From: Isochrysis galbana
Taxonomy: Eukaryota; Haptophyta; Isochrysidales; Isochrysidaceae
Direction: 5' to 3'
DNA: 64,000 nt
Assembly: GCA_018136815.1 (NCBI GenBank)
Contig: CM030935.1
Coordinates: 6,653,092-6,717,091, forward strand
Position 1 is the stretch's first letter. Every line of letters begins with the position of its first letter. Below, piece after piece: positions 8,040 through 17,902 of the stretch. The notes under the pieces are model-generated. The model did not search any database. It was not told where the DNA came from and worked only from the letters and a program-made list of their open reading frames with translations. A program made the position numbers and the translations under genes.

Positions 8040-10175
8040 ATGTGCACACGCCTCCTCCTGCTCCTCCTCAGCCTAGGAGCTCCTGCTTGTGTGGGCTACC
8101 CAACCTACTGGGTCTCCTCGCCCGGTACGAATGGGGAGTGTGGCCTTCTGGTGAGCCAGCGTAAGGGGAACGACGGGATGGGAGCCAGCGGGTACGCAGA
8201 GGTCTCTGCGCCAGGCTCGGCAGTCCCCGATGGTAATGGCTCGTGGGAATTGCCATCTCCGACGCGAGGGTGGTTCTACACGACGGCCAGGGGCGAGTTT
8301 AGTGGCGCAGGCGACCCGATTGCATCGTGTCCACGCCGTTTCCGCTCCTCGCTCAGTGCAGCCAGCACGCCCATAATGTGGACGCCGCCAACCGACGGCA
8401 AGGGCAATCCGATCGGTGGCATCTACACTATCGAAGGGGCCAGCGCGCCAGCAAATGGTCAGATCAGCTACTTTATCCTGACAATCACTGTTGAACCGCC
8501 ATCGCCGAGCCCGCCCCTTGGCACGGTACCGCCCTCGTCGCCACCCCGCCGACCGCCGCCAACGACTCCGCCGTCGCCGCCGCTGCAGTGCTCGGCCTCC
8601 ACCGATTTTGTGGTGGTCGGAGCAGGTGCAGGGGGCTCGGCAGCCGCGGCGTACCTCGCGTCTTCCGGCGTCTCAGCCATCGTTCTGTCCGACGGTCCGG
8701 ATAACACAGGCGCGCTGCGTGCGTACCCTGCCTGGCAGACACTGTACAATTGGTTTGGCCGCTTCTCCTCGCGCGACGTCGTCAATTCGGCCACCGGCAC
8801 CTCGTGGCAACAGATTGTTGGCGCTGGCGGCAACAATCTGCACAACGGTGGCGTGAACCAAATGCCGCCGCTTGATCAGCTTGATGCGATCCTGGGTGGC
8901 GATGGCGTGCCGACGGAGGCGGCACTCTGGCTGGCGAGGCAACCCGTGTCGCATATGGTGGAGGCGGACACGCCCGAGTGCGACGATATCCCTGCCGAGC
9001 GCGTCCTCAACCGCACGTACAAGTATCTTCGCGGCCCGGTCGGCTGCGCGCCACATCAGCTGTACATGTACTGCGACACTGACCCCGGCTGCACCTATGC
9101 GTGCACGAGGCCGGGCTGCTCCATCGCTAGTGTCCATGGCGCAGTCGGCGGCGCACTGGCCTTTCGCGGCGCGACCGAGAACATGCGCAAGACCACAATG
9201 TACACCGACTTACTTGAGCCGCTGCTGGGCCCGGGCAGCATCGGCGGTGGGTCGGGGGAGCTGCCGAGTAGCGACCACCCGGTGGCCGTGTGGCACGACA
9301 CGCGTGCAGAACGGATCGCCTTTGATGAGTCTGGCCGTGCAATGGCCGTTGTCACGACAAATGGCGAAGCCATCTGCGCACGGTGCGGAGTCATTTCGGC
9401 GGGCGGCGTGTTCGGCACATCGGAGCTGCTGATGCGCTCGCTCGGCCTGACGCAGCTCGGCGGCCTTTGGGAGCAGACTGTCGTGCCCATCAATCCCGTC
9501 TCTTTTTACTCACCTGTTGGTGAGACGCAGCGGTGCGCTGACGATCTGCTTTCAGGCAACCTGCACCTCGCCACGCGCACTCGTGCGCAGGCGGAGTACA
9601 CGATTTGCAAGCCCAAGCTGACCGAACTGCGCTTCCGTCCCAAGCTGCTCGCGGCGTGGGTGATTGCGATGAATGCAACACGCCGAGGTACCATCACCCT
9701 GGAGGATGGCGGCACGGGCGGCAGAAGAGTCAGCGCGTCGCTCGAGAAGGGCACTGAGGACGAGTCTCTCGCTGCGGTTAACGAGATTTACTCTGAGCTA
9801 CGCAGCCGCTACGGATCCAACCTAGTACTTCCTGGAGCGGCGGTTCGCGTAGCGCTCCGCCTAGGGACGCACCACCTGGGCGGCGGGGTACAGGGCGCAG
9901 CTAGTGCTGGGCGCGTCACCGGGGTTCCCAACTTGTACGTGGGTGATATGGCGGCCTACGACGAGCCCGTCTTTGGCTACACAACAGGCGCCGCCGCCGT
10001 TGCCGGCATTACCGCCGCGATGCGTGCGATTTCAGAGGGCTCGTGTGTGGCGCCGCCCTTCCCTCCAGCACCCCCGCGCATGCCACCCTCGCAGCCTTCG
10101 CCGCCCTCGCCGCCGCCCTTGCCGCCTGCGCCTCGACTCCCAAGCGAGATGACGCTGAAGTCCACCTGTTTTTGA
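8040..10175 (+). CDS. secreted GMC-type FAD oxidoreductase with N-terminal accessory domain
   Basis: 711 residues, single exon. I chose the ATG at 8040 because it begins a signal peptide (MCTRLLLLLLSLGAPACVG); an upstream in-frame ATG at 7878 would only add residues encoded by the GA repeat. Residues about 20-150 form a small Cys-containing domain (ECGLLV, SCPRRF, IMWTPP, GGIYTIEG) that faintly resembles Reeler-type extracellular domains. A proline-rich linker (about 155-185) follows. The FAD-binding Rossmann motif VVVGAGAGGSAAAAYL lies near residue 190; the C-terminal GMC signature HHLGGG...RVTGVPNLYVGD near 610-640 supplies the usual catalytic His region. A second proline-rich tail ends the protein. 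Expected to oxidise an alcohol or sugar-type substrate outside the cell or in the secretory pathway; the substrate cannot be told from sequence. Confidence 0.85.
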   Translation: MCTRLLLLLLSLGAPACVGYPTYWVSSPGTNGECGLLVSQRKGNDGMGASGYAEVSAPGSAVPDGNGSWELPSPTRGWFYTTARGEFSGAGDPIASCPRRFRSSLSAASTPIMWTPPTDGKGNPIGGIYTIEGASAPANGQISYFILTITVEPPSPSPPLGTVPPSSPPRRPPPTTPPSPPLQCSASTDFVVVGAGAGGSAAAAYLASSGVSAIVLSDGPDNTGALRAYPAWQTLYNWFGRFSSRDVVNSATGTSWQQIVGAGGNNLHNGGVNQMPPLDQLDAILGGDGVPTEAALWLARQPVSHMVEADTPECDDIPAERVLNRTYKYLRGPVGCAPHQLYMYCDTDPGCTYACTRPGCSIASVHGAVGGALAFRGATENMRKTTMYTDLLEPLLGPGSIGGGSGELPSSDHPVAVWHDTRAERIAFDESGRAMAVVTTNGEAICARCGVISAGGVFGTSELLMRSLGLTQLGGLWEQTVVPINPVSFYSPVGETQRCADDLLSGNLHLATRTRAQAEYTICKPKLTELRFRPKLLAAWVIAMNATRRGTITLEDGGTGGRRVSASLEKGTEDESLAAVNEIYSELRSRYGSNLVLPGAAVRVALRLGTHHLGGGVQGAASAGRVTGVPNLYVGDMAAYDEPVFGYTTGAAAVAGITAAMRAISEGSCVAPPFPPAPPRMPPSQPSPPSPPPLPPAPRLPSEMTLKSTCF

Positions 10176-10199
10176 CGATGCCGCATCACAACACCATCC

Positions 10200-11360
10200 G
10201 TCTAGGAGAAATCTTTGAACGGTGCACTTAAAAAGTGCCGATGCTGAAATTGAGGTCGAGATGTCATTTAATCTGCATGATGTGTACTACGAGATCATTT
10301 GTTGGCCTTCACGAGGGTGAAGTACCATGGATGCAATCAGAACTCTCTTCAACTAGCCGCAAGACTATACGCATCCGGCGCGTGCTCCACACAACAACCT
10401 TTGTGCAAGCTAGCAGGTAGTGGGGCTCCATTATGCCTTCTCATTCATTGGGTAACTTAGGCCATGTGGTAGAATTCCACGGAACCCCCCAAACTAGATG
10501 GCCATTCAACTAGCTCCTTAGCCCTTGGCCTCTCTCTCCTCTATACTCCTCGCGCATCCCTCCGAGCGCCCTATATCCTACAGCAATTTCCTCATAGTGT
10601 TAAATCAACTACTCTCACTAGCGAGAAGATCTAACACATAGCCTGGCCGCGATCGCGACGTATTGAGTATTGACTGGTGAAACGCCACCGACACGCCCCA
10701 TCACCCATCGCTCGTCGCTTCTCCCCCCCCCCACCCTCTCCACACTAAGCGGCAGGTACAGAATGATGCATGATGCCATCAATTGATCCAATCGTTGCTG
10801 ATGAGATCAATCTCAACTTAGATGGCAAGGCCTTTGCTGATGCAGGTTTACAGCTTGATGCTAGGAGGCGGCAAGCTTTTCCCAGCTTTTTGCTGCGCGG
10901 AGCGCCGAGCGCCGAGCGTGCGGCGTGCGGGCACGGGCGCGGGGGCGCGCGGGAGCGGCCGGGCCCCACTCAGTGATAACAGTAAGCAGTACAGTAAGCA
11001 CACACAAGAAGGATGAAAATATGGCGCCGGCATGTGCTTGTTCAGGAAGGCGGCGAGGGTAGGTTGGCCGCTGACCCCAATGTCCTTGTCCGGATGCGCA
11101 CGACGCCAATGGATAGAATACTCTCCACTGAGCCGCACGTCGCCCGTGCTGCACGCCAACGACAAAAAAAACATCTTCTTAAAAATTCCGCTACGTGCAC
11201 GGCGTGAGGCAGTTTGCTAGTGTACCTCCCTGCCATCGCTAGTGTTGGACATGTTTCATAGTATCGTACATATTTTTCTGTCACGCACCACTCGAGCGGG
11301 ATGCAGCATACCCTCTTGCCAAACGAGTGGGTTGGATAGCTACCCTCATGATCCCACGAT
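10200..11360. other. intergenic, no supported gene
   Basis: No convincing coding frame. 10890-10985 is a short GC-rich island. Contains a pyrimidine/C run at 10720-10740. Nothing else recognised. Confidence 0.5.
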
Positions 11361-11367
11361 CTTCTGC

Positions 11368-11560
11368 GATTGAACGCTTTTCCATGTGTAGGCTGATGGT
11401 GATTGAACGCTTTTCCATGCGGTGGGGGTGATGGCGATTGAACGCGTTCCACGTGTAGGCTGATGGTGATTGAACGCTTTTCTTTGATGTGGGTGATGGT
11501 GATTGAGCGCTTTTCTTTGATGTGGGTGATGGTGATTGAGCGCTTCTCGCCTCGGAGGAG
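11368..11560. repeat. 33-bp minisatellite, six units (copy A)
   Basis: GATTGAACGC/GATTGAGCGC begins units at 11368, 11401, 11436, 11468, 11501 and 11534 (spacing 32-35). Unit bodies carry TTTTCCATG.GGTGGGGGTGATG or TTTTCTTTGATGTGGGTGATG. The same six-unit array, followed by the same GCTTC.CGCCTCG, is at 56912-57110. Confidence 0.85.
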
Positions 11561-11569
11561 CGAGATAGG

Positions 11570-12360
11570 CCTGATCTATTGGCCTCGCCGGCAAGGCGCG
11601 AAAAGCGTTGATCCCGCCTCGCAAGGCAAAAAGCGTTCATTCCCGCATGGCAAAAGTGCCATTCATTCGCCCAACCCCTATCATCCTATATGCGCACATC
11701 TCACAATCTCAAGTATCAAGTGCGCCGCCCATCAAATTAGTACAATGCAAACCTAAAGCATGACATGCGCCCACGATCACACCGTATCTCAAACCACCAA
11801 TATCCTCACACTGCATGCATCACTCCTTCCACGTGCTCGCGCACACTCAACAAGTATTCACAAGGACCACACCCGGTATGCCACATGGCGCCACCTTGAC
11901 AGAACAATCAAATCAGCATCAGCATCGGTTGTGAAAACAGCATTGGGTACAAGGAGAAGCTTTCCGTCGAGGTGAAAAACCGTAAGGAAACCATGGACTC
12001 AGCGGTGGCCGAGAATCGTATGAAGCGGCGGCGGAAGTCTCATGACAAAGTCATCCAGTCATGGCCCGTTAAAGCCAACGCCTCCATGCCGAGTGTAGCC
12101 GTGCCGTAATATTGGCCATCTTCTTGGGATTGGACCGGCTCCGTGAGTCTAGCGGTACAACCAACATGCTTCGAGTGAGCAGCGGCATGGCGGGTGCTGG
12201 GATCCTAAGCGACTGCAGCTGCGGCAAACTTAAATTCGGGACACTAAAGAAAATAAGCTCGGGACGTAGCCATCGTATGACGACGGGCGTCGGGCGAGCG
12301 AGGGGCTAGATGCCTCCATGCGTGGCCAACCGAAGAGAGCGTTGCGTGAGACGGCAGCCT
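11570..12360. other. intergenic, no supported gene
   Basis: Short frames only. 11575-11650 repeats the word GCAAGGC(G/A)(C/A)(G/A)AAAAGCGTT next to the minisatellite and may belong to the same repeat. Confidence 0.4.
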
Positions 12361-12363
12361 CAG

Positions 12364-13295
12364 CTACGTGCCCCATTGGTCGAGCCCTTCGATGTCGTCT
12401 TCATCGGTGTCTTCGACAGCCTCATACGGACTCAAGGCTTCGGCGTGATCGCCGAGTTCGTCAACGATGGAGCCGCCTGAAACACAGGAGTGGATGGAGT
12501 GAACGATTTGGTCGCGCGTCGGCAACACCTCACCAAGCGCGCATGGGCGTAGCCACGCCTCGCAGTGGGGCAACATACCATCTGTAGCGTCCCCGGCCTC
12601 TATGCGCCTCATTGCCACGGCCGAGGACAAGAGAGCAATTCCTGCGAGCCAGTATCGGCCTTTGTTGATCGCGCGGAGAGGCTCGATGTCAAGGTTTGTC
12701 TGAAGAGCGGCGGTGGGGGTAAATAGGCAACGGCAGGCGTTGTGCTCATAGCCCCAGCGCCCAAGGCGAGGGTCGAGGGCGGTGTGCATCCAGCGCGGCG
12801 CACCTCGATCGTAGACGCAAGCGAACGGAGGCCGCACATCATGCGGAGCGCGGAGGTGGACTCCTCCCGATGTGTCTCCGATGGGTGCACCGCGAGCTGC
12901 GACACAACGATGGTTCCGTCGTGCGCAATCTCGCCCGTGGCGATGGCGTGCACGTCCGACTGCACGGCATTAAAGAGGCCGAGCGAGAGGCGCCTTGAGG
13001 TGGAAGGGGCGTGCAGTTGCCCCTCTCCCTGTGGCGTCGATCCGTGTGCGGACGCAGCGCCATTTTCTCCCGCCGGCTGCACGCTCGATTCCTGGTCAAG
13101 CATATATGAGATGCGCATCGACTCGAGCACACCGAGCGCGGCCTCATGGCGCTCCGAGACCTCGGGCGTGTCCGACATCTTGTAGATCCGCGCCCGTGAA
13201 GCCCACTCCGTCAGCAGCGCTACCTCCTGCGAGTTTGAGCGTGGGGTCGGCGGGCGGGCATGAGGCGCCTCCATTCGCCGAATGGTGCGAAGCAT
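12364..13295 (-). CDS. possible split gene, unknown protein
   Basis: Two overlapping minus-strand frames look protein-like where they do not overlap. The upstream one (to 13295) carries EVALLTEWASRARIYKMSDT, ERHEAALGVLESMRISYML and GTIVVSQLAVHPSETHREES; a good splice acceptor (CTCAAACTCGCAG) lies just before EVALLTEW at about 13230. The downstream one (12364-12837) carries RWMHTALDPRLGRWGYEHNA and ...EALSPYEAVEDTDEDDIEG to a stop. Their junction needs an intron or frameshift between about 12840 and 12870. The LAVHP stretch is faintly reminiscent of GNAT acetyltransferases, but I would not assign a function. Confidence 0.35.
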
Positions 13296-13492
13296 CGAGC
13301 TTCAAGGGGTACGCCTCTCTCCCTGCCACGATGCTGCAGCCATGCCACACGCCGGGATCTCGTCATCTTGTCTGCGGGTTATCCTTTTGCGGGCGCGCTT
13401 GAATGGCAAACATTGCACATGTGCACCGCCAGTGGCCCCCTCCTCCCGCCACCCCAGTCCCGCCTTCCCCAAGAGTTATCTCCATTGTGACT

Positions 13493-14143
13493 CTACTCGG
13501 TCGCTCCCACGCACGTGAGGCGCGGCACACGGGCGAAGAGCCTATTGCGCACCTCGTCGGCAGTGAGCATGCGCAGGAATTCTCCCGAGTGCCCTCCACC
13601 CCCACCCCCGCCCCCTCCCGTGTAAGTGGGTGGGGGCGCGGGGGGCGTGAGCGCGAGGCCCATGCTGCACGGCCGGGCGCGCACGGCAGAATGCGTGAGT
13701 TTGCCACTCCGGCCAGTAGGCTTAGCCAGCGTAGCAAGAGATGGCGCGAGATGGGCGTCCAAACGGGCAGGATGGCGGTCCAAGAATCTCTGGTGTTTGA
13801 GCACGAGGGACTCATGGGCCACGGCGCACGCTCCAGCTGCGTGGACTGCCGGTGGCGGTGGCTGGTGGAGAAGAGGAGCGGCACCGCAGGCGGTGGGATT
13901 GGAATAGGGCGCCCGACGCGAGAGAAGTAGAAACGAGGGGAGACGAGTAATACTGGTTGAGCGCAGGCAGGCAATACAGCTCTCAGAGGGGCCAGGAGAG
14001 AAGGGAGGCAAGAGGGAAGCGGGAGAGAAGGGAGAGAAGGGAGAGAAGGGAGAGAGGGGAGTGGCGGCGGCGTGGGGGTCCTGGCTTCTGAGGAGGGAGA
14101 GGGGGGAGGGAGCGAACGAGAGGGCGAGCGTGCAGAGGAGCAT
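13493..14143 (-). CDS. possible upstream exon(s), unknown protein
   Basis: From an ATG at 14143 the minus strand encodes a hydrophobic start (MLLCTLALSFAPSPLSLL) that could be a signal or transit peptide, then Ser/Pro-rich sequence, a better-looking segment (HESLVLKHQRFLDRHPARLD, LAKPTGRSGK) and an end EFLRMLTADEVRNRLFARV. A poly-Gly stretch in the middle (TGGGGGG..., 13600-13625) suggests an unspliced intron. May belong to the same gene as the frames at 12364-13295. The sense-strand CT-rich tract upstream (14030-14270 as seen on the plus strand: GA then CT) resembles other promoters here. Confidence 0.3.
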   Translation of the reverse strand: MLLCTLALSFAPSPLSLLRSQDPHAAATPLSPFSPFSPFSPASLLPPFSPGPSESCIACLRSTSITRLPSFLLLSRRAPYSNPTACGAAPLLHQPPPPAVHAAGACAVAHESLVLKHQRFLDRHPARLDAHLAPSLATLAKPTGRSGKLTHSAVRARPCSMGLALTPPAPPPTYTGGGGGGGGGHSGEFLRMLTADEVRNRLFARVPRLTCVGATE

Positions 14144-14269
14144 GGCGGACGTGGGAGCGACGGAAGTGTGAGTGGACGCGACACACACGGCTGGTGGGGC
14201 GGGGCAGCCTCTCTCTCTCCCTCCCTCCTCTCTCTCTCTTCTCCCTCCCTCACTCTCTCTGATCTCCAC

Positions 14270-15290
14270 GCCTGCTTCTCATTATATCACGGGAACGTCT
14301 TATTCACGTAAACAAGAGGGGCCCTCTTTGTGGCGTTGCTGGCTCCCTTCTCCGCTCTTTTGGGGGGGCGAAGAGAAGATCAAGAAGAATGGAGAGAAGA
14401 GAGCCGAACGTTTCGCGAGAGAGAGGAAGAGAGGGAGAGAATGAAGAGCTAAGAGAGTTAAGTGTGTGCAGAGCCGCGCGAGATGGAGACTTCTCTCTCT
14501 CTCTCCCTCTGATATCTCTTCTAACGGGGGGAGGGCGGGGGGGGGGAAGAAGCCGGCTGTGTTCTCCCTCCAGAAAAGGCGAAGGAAAATTCTCGATGTG
14601 TCCTTCATCCACCTTCTCTGCCATAAATCCGTGTAGAAAGACCATTTATTCTGTGATTTCTGGTGGAACTTGGCTCCAGCCGGCTCTCGGGCAGCCACTG
14701 CTCTCCTCTCTTCTCCGCGCCGCGGTCGCGACGAGGAGCTCTTCCCTGCACAGATTCTCCACGAAACTCGCGTGTTTCTCACGTAACCCGAGGTGCCCTC
14801 GGCGGTCGCCGCGGGTGACGAGACTTCGCGCGGCGCGGCGAATCGCGTCGAAGGTGGTGCCCACAAGCTTCGACGAGCTTCGTCTGCCCAGTGAGGCGGA
14901 GGAGGCCGTCCGCGGAAAAAAAAAGGGGGGGGAGGGGGAGGCGGGGGAGGGCGGGAAGAAGGGGGGGGAGGGGGGGGGGGGGGGAGCAGAGAGCAGGAAC
15001 AGAGTCGCGAGGAAGCGTTCAAATAGAGGGATGACGGGATGGCCGATTTAAACACGCTTTCAGAGACTAGAGACTACTAGAGGGATTTTGCAACTGTTGA
15101 AACAGCGGGTTACAAGACGTCCTCCGCCTCCGTCGCAACGGAGTTTCAACCGCCTCGCAAAAGGACAACTCACAACTCGGCAGAAATAGGTTGAAATTTT
15201 GGAGTTGGCGCGAGGTCGCCCTGAGACTGAGACCTGAGAGAGGGGACGAGAGATGCCGACCCGCCCCTTCAACGCGCAGGAGCTGGGTGA
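14270..15290. other. purine/pyrimidine-rich intergenic DNA
   Basis: GA-rich, then a G-rich block (14920-14990). Frames in both directions are dominated by Arg/Glu or Pro and are not supported as genes. Confidence 0.5.
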
Positions 15291-15292
15291 GT

Positions 15293-15508
15293 TAGGGCCG
15301 TCAAACAGGGGCTTTTTAACGACTAGTAAGTAGTAAGGGTTGGGCTGCATTTTTTGACCGTGGCGCGATGCCCAATAATAAAAAACCTCCCGGGGGCTAC
15401 CGGACTACCGGGCTACCTGACGCTACGAAAATCTTCGCCAAGAAATGGTGCGATTCGCCCCCACTCTCGCCCCCTCCTCCCTCTGTCACGCGCGCTCACG
15501 CTCTACCC
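15293..15508. repeat. dispersed repeat R1, copy A
   Basis: About 215 bp sharing long identical words with 54055-54239: AGGG(C/C)GTCAAAC, TAAGGGTTGGGCTGCATTTT, TTGACCGTGGCGCGATGCCC, ACGCTACGAAAATCTTCGCC and AAGAAATGGTGCGATT, ending CGCGCTCACGCTCTACCC. Both copies are in the same orientation. Non-coding; family unknown. Confidence 0.8.
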
Positions 15509-15956
15509 TACATGTGAAACACAGTCAAACTTAGAAATAAAATAGCAAAAACAGTATGTTTTTTGCCGTCGAAAAAAAACAGAGAAAAACAGTGTAAAAA
15601 ACGGATGTGCGGGGGGGGGGGGGCACGGCGGGACGAAGGGCGGCCCGTGTCGCGCTTCCTCCCTCCCTCCCTCCCTCTGTCCTTGCTACTCTCGCCACCG
15701 CTCCATGCCAGGCCCAGCCGCCACCGCCACCCCTCCCTTCAACCCCAACCCCGACCGAGCGTCGCGTTTCTCCCACGCTGCTGCACGATCCGCCGCCACC
15801 GCTCTCACGCTCACGACAGGGATGCGACCGCAGAGCGAGAGCAGCACACCATCATCATCACGAACATGGGAGTCGCTGCTCGATGGCGGATGCGAAGCGC
15901 AGGCGCAAGACTAAGGCTGTGAATAGGTTTGGTTTGGAGCTAACATGTTTGAAGTA

Positions 15957-16036
15957 GATAGTGCCTTTCAGCTATCTTGATACATAGAGATAGTGCCCTT
16001 CGGCTATCTTGATACATAGAGATAGTGCGATTTGCC
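15957..16036. repeat. 32-bp tandem repeat and adjacent 20-bp palindrome
   Basis: GATAGTGCC(T/C)TTC(A/G)GCTATC starts at 15957 and 15989, with a third partial start at 16021. Just downstream, 16046-16065 is a perfect palindrome, CCTAATATCTAGATATTAGG. Confidence 0.8.
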
Positions 16037-16389
16037 AAGTAGATACCTAATATCTAGATATTAGGCATTCGGTATTGGGTATAGATAATAGCCCTTAGAT
16101 CCGGCCCGTAGTAGTCGCGCGTTTGTGTGTTGTGTGTGGTTGTGGTTGTCGAACCAATATGTGTCGTTGTGTGCACTAACTAGCACAGCAAGCACAAAGC
16201 TCAAGCTCCTACCTATAAATAGATAGAGATAATGTACCGTAAAAGGTATTAATATTGATTAAGGCAGGGTGCGCGCCCGAAAAGCGCGAGAGTAAGTAAG
16301 TACAAAGTACTTGCAATACGTGGGCAGCAGGCGCGAGCGCGAGACTGCAAGAGCCCTTCGATCGGCGCGGGGCGCGAGAGGCTGTCGCC

Positions 16390-16941
16390 ATGGGCAGGAA
16401 GCGGTCCGCTGCGGCGGTGGACAGCAATACTCTGTACGAGGTTGACCACATCGTCGCGAAGCGTCTGGTCAAAGGAGAGGTTCAATACCTCATCCGTTGG
16501 CAGGGCTTCGACGCGAAGAGCGACACGTGGGAGCCTCTCGAGAATTTGGCGGGACTCGAGCCCGACGTCTCTGCATTCGAGGCGAAGCAGAAGCAAGAGA
16601 GCGAAGCCTTCGTCGCGAATATGGAGGCGAAGCGGGCGGCCGCCAGGTCCCGACGGCTGATGCAGCCCACTCTTGGTGGTGCCATCATCCTGGCATCAAA
16701 CGGTGCCGCGTCTTCCTCTGGCTCTAGCTCTAGAGCTAACGCCAATTGGGCAGCGTCTGTTCTCTCGGCCGGCAATGGTGGTGATGGTGATGACGCAGAC
16801 ACAGAGTCAGTGTCCATCAGCGAAGATTCATTCGATGGGCGCAGGACGGCGGCGATTTGGCGATGCTACAAAGCAGACCCAAACAAACCCAAGTACTTTG
16901 TGTGCCAAGAGCTCATCGAAGAGCCCGGCGGTTGCAATTGA
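16390..16941 (+). CDS. chromodomain protein
   Basis: 183 codons from ATG 16390. Residues about 17-60 are a chromodomain: YEVDHIVAKRLVKGEVQYLI, RWQGF and DTWEPLENL, with aromatic-cage positions Y (YEVDHI), W (RWQGF) and W (TWEP) present, so binding to methylated histone tails is expected. A basic helical segment (FVANMEAKRAAARSRR) and a Ser/Ala-rich spacer follow. The end (AAIWRCYKADPNKPKYFVC) has a faint look of the beginning of a BED-type finger. Its last 29 bp overlap a hAT-transposase tail on the opposite strand. It could be a free host gene or the N-terminal part of a transposase broken by rearrangement; I favour a transposon origin at moderate confidence. Confidence 0.7.
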   Translation: MGRKRSAAAVDSNTLYEVDHIVAKRLVKGEVQYLIRWQGFDAKSDTWEPLENLAGLEPDVSAFEAKQKQESEAFVANMEAKRAAARSRRLMQPTLGGAIILASNGAASSSGSSSRANANWAASVLSAGNGGDGDDADTESVSISEDSFDGRRTAAIWRCYKADPNKPKYFVCQELIEEPGGCN

Positions 16942-17473
16942 ACCGCAATAACACTGACGCCGCCACTTGATCCGCCAAAGAGGACGCACGATTTCCACCA
17001 AACATACACTGCATCAATGAAAACACCCTTTCACAACAAGCAGAATTTGGGCTGAGACAAAATGCTATCCTTGCCGCGAGAGACCACGTCGGAAATTTCG
17101 AACTATTTGATGCCCACCATTGTAGCACTCCCTGCTGAAATGCCTTCATGTCGCCATGATCAATTTTTGTTCCTTGGCATGCAATCAAGAATTCGGGGAG
17201 CTCTCTCCTCAGGAGATCGCCGACGTCCTGAATGTGTGCGAAGCATGGCAAGCTTGCAAGGCGTTGCGTCTTGCGCTCACCCGTCCGTTGCGCTCCCCTC
17301 ACCCCTGAGGGGGGAGGTTTCTGCTTCATCTTGCGCGCCCGCTCATGCGCAGCAAGGGTAGGGCCGCTGTGATCCGCCACCGCGTCAACCTCCACTGCTT
17401 CTTCCCCCTCATCCTCCTCCTCATCACTTGGTGGAATGGCAGACACTTGGACCTGACGAACAAAGACAGGCAT
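16913..17473 (-). pseudogene. hAT transposase C-terminal region
   Basis: Minus-strand frame whose end reads DMKAFQQGVLQWWASNSSKF, LSPNSACCERVFSLMQ and ...LLRFNCNRRALR, matching the hAT dimerisation domain (W..N...P, PNS, ERVFS). An acidic/basic linker (SDEEEDEGEEAVEVDA) precedes it after a plausible 3' splice site (CTTTGTTCGTCAG at about 17453). It is probably a downstream exon of the frame at 17547-17902. No DDE catalytic exon is visible nearby, so the gene is likely incomplete. Confidence 0.65.
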
Positions 17474-17546
17474 GGGGAGGTGAGAAGAGTGGGAACGCTT
17501 GCTCCTGACGACTCACCACTCTCACAAAAACTGACCAAAAGCACAT

Positions 17547-17902
17547 CTAGTAGGCGCGCATGCGGCGCACCAAGCCTGTCTTGTTGACCCATTTTCGCTT
17601 GCGCTTCTTGTCATTGTTGTTGTACTCCAGCTCCACCATGCTGTTCCCATACAACGTGCCGTTGCCCACAGTCATGATGACGCTCTCACCGAGGGTCTCG
17701 TGCATGACGCGCGTGCCCACCTTGAGGATAGAGGACGCGGTGACGCGACCCATCTCCTCTTCGTTCTCCTCCTCGTTCGCCGGCCCAGTGTCAGGCTCCA
17801 CCTCCTGTTCCATCCTCTCCGAGCACTCGCACGAGTTGTCGGTCTCCTCGTTGTCGACGTGGCGCCGTGAGCGGGAGCGGCTGCTGCGCCTGTGGCGGAT
17901 GC
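17547..17902 (-). CDS. probable exon upstream of the hAT tail
   Basis: Starts at a good acceptor (CATCTTGCGCAG on the minus strand) and reads RHRRSSRSRSRRHVDNEETD, an acidic stretch, then ASSILKVGTRVMHETLGESV, VELEYNNNDKKRKRKWVNK and a stop. The last part has the feel of a small beta-barrel (Tudor/SH3-like) but I cannot name it. A GT inside the final codons could splice to the CAG at about 17453, joining it to the hAT tail; this is inference. Confidence 0.4.

Noticed and set aside
13144-13350. GFTGADLQ string hinting at an AAA+ ATPase
   Set aside because: The rest of the frame has no Walker or SRH motifs, and another frame of the same DNA looks more protein-like.
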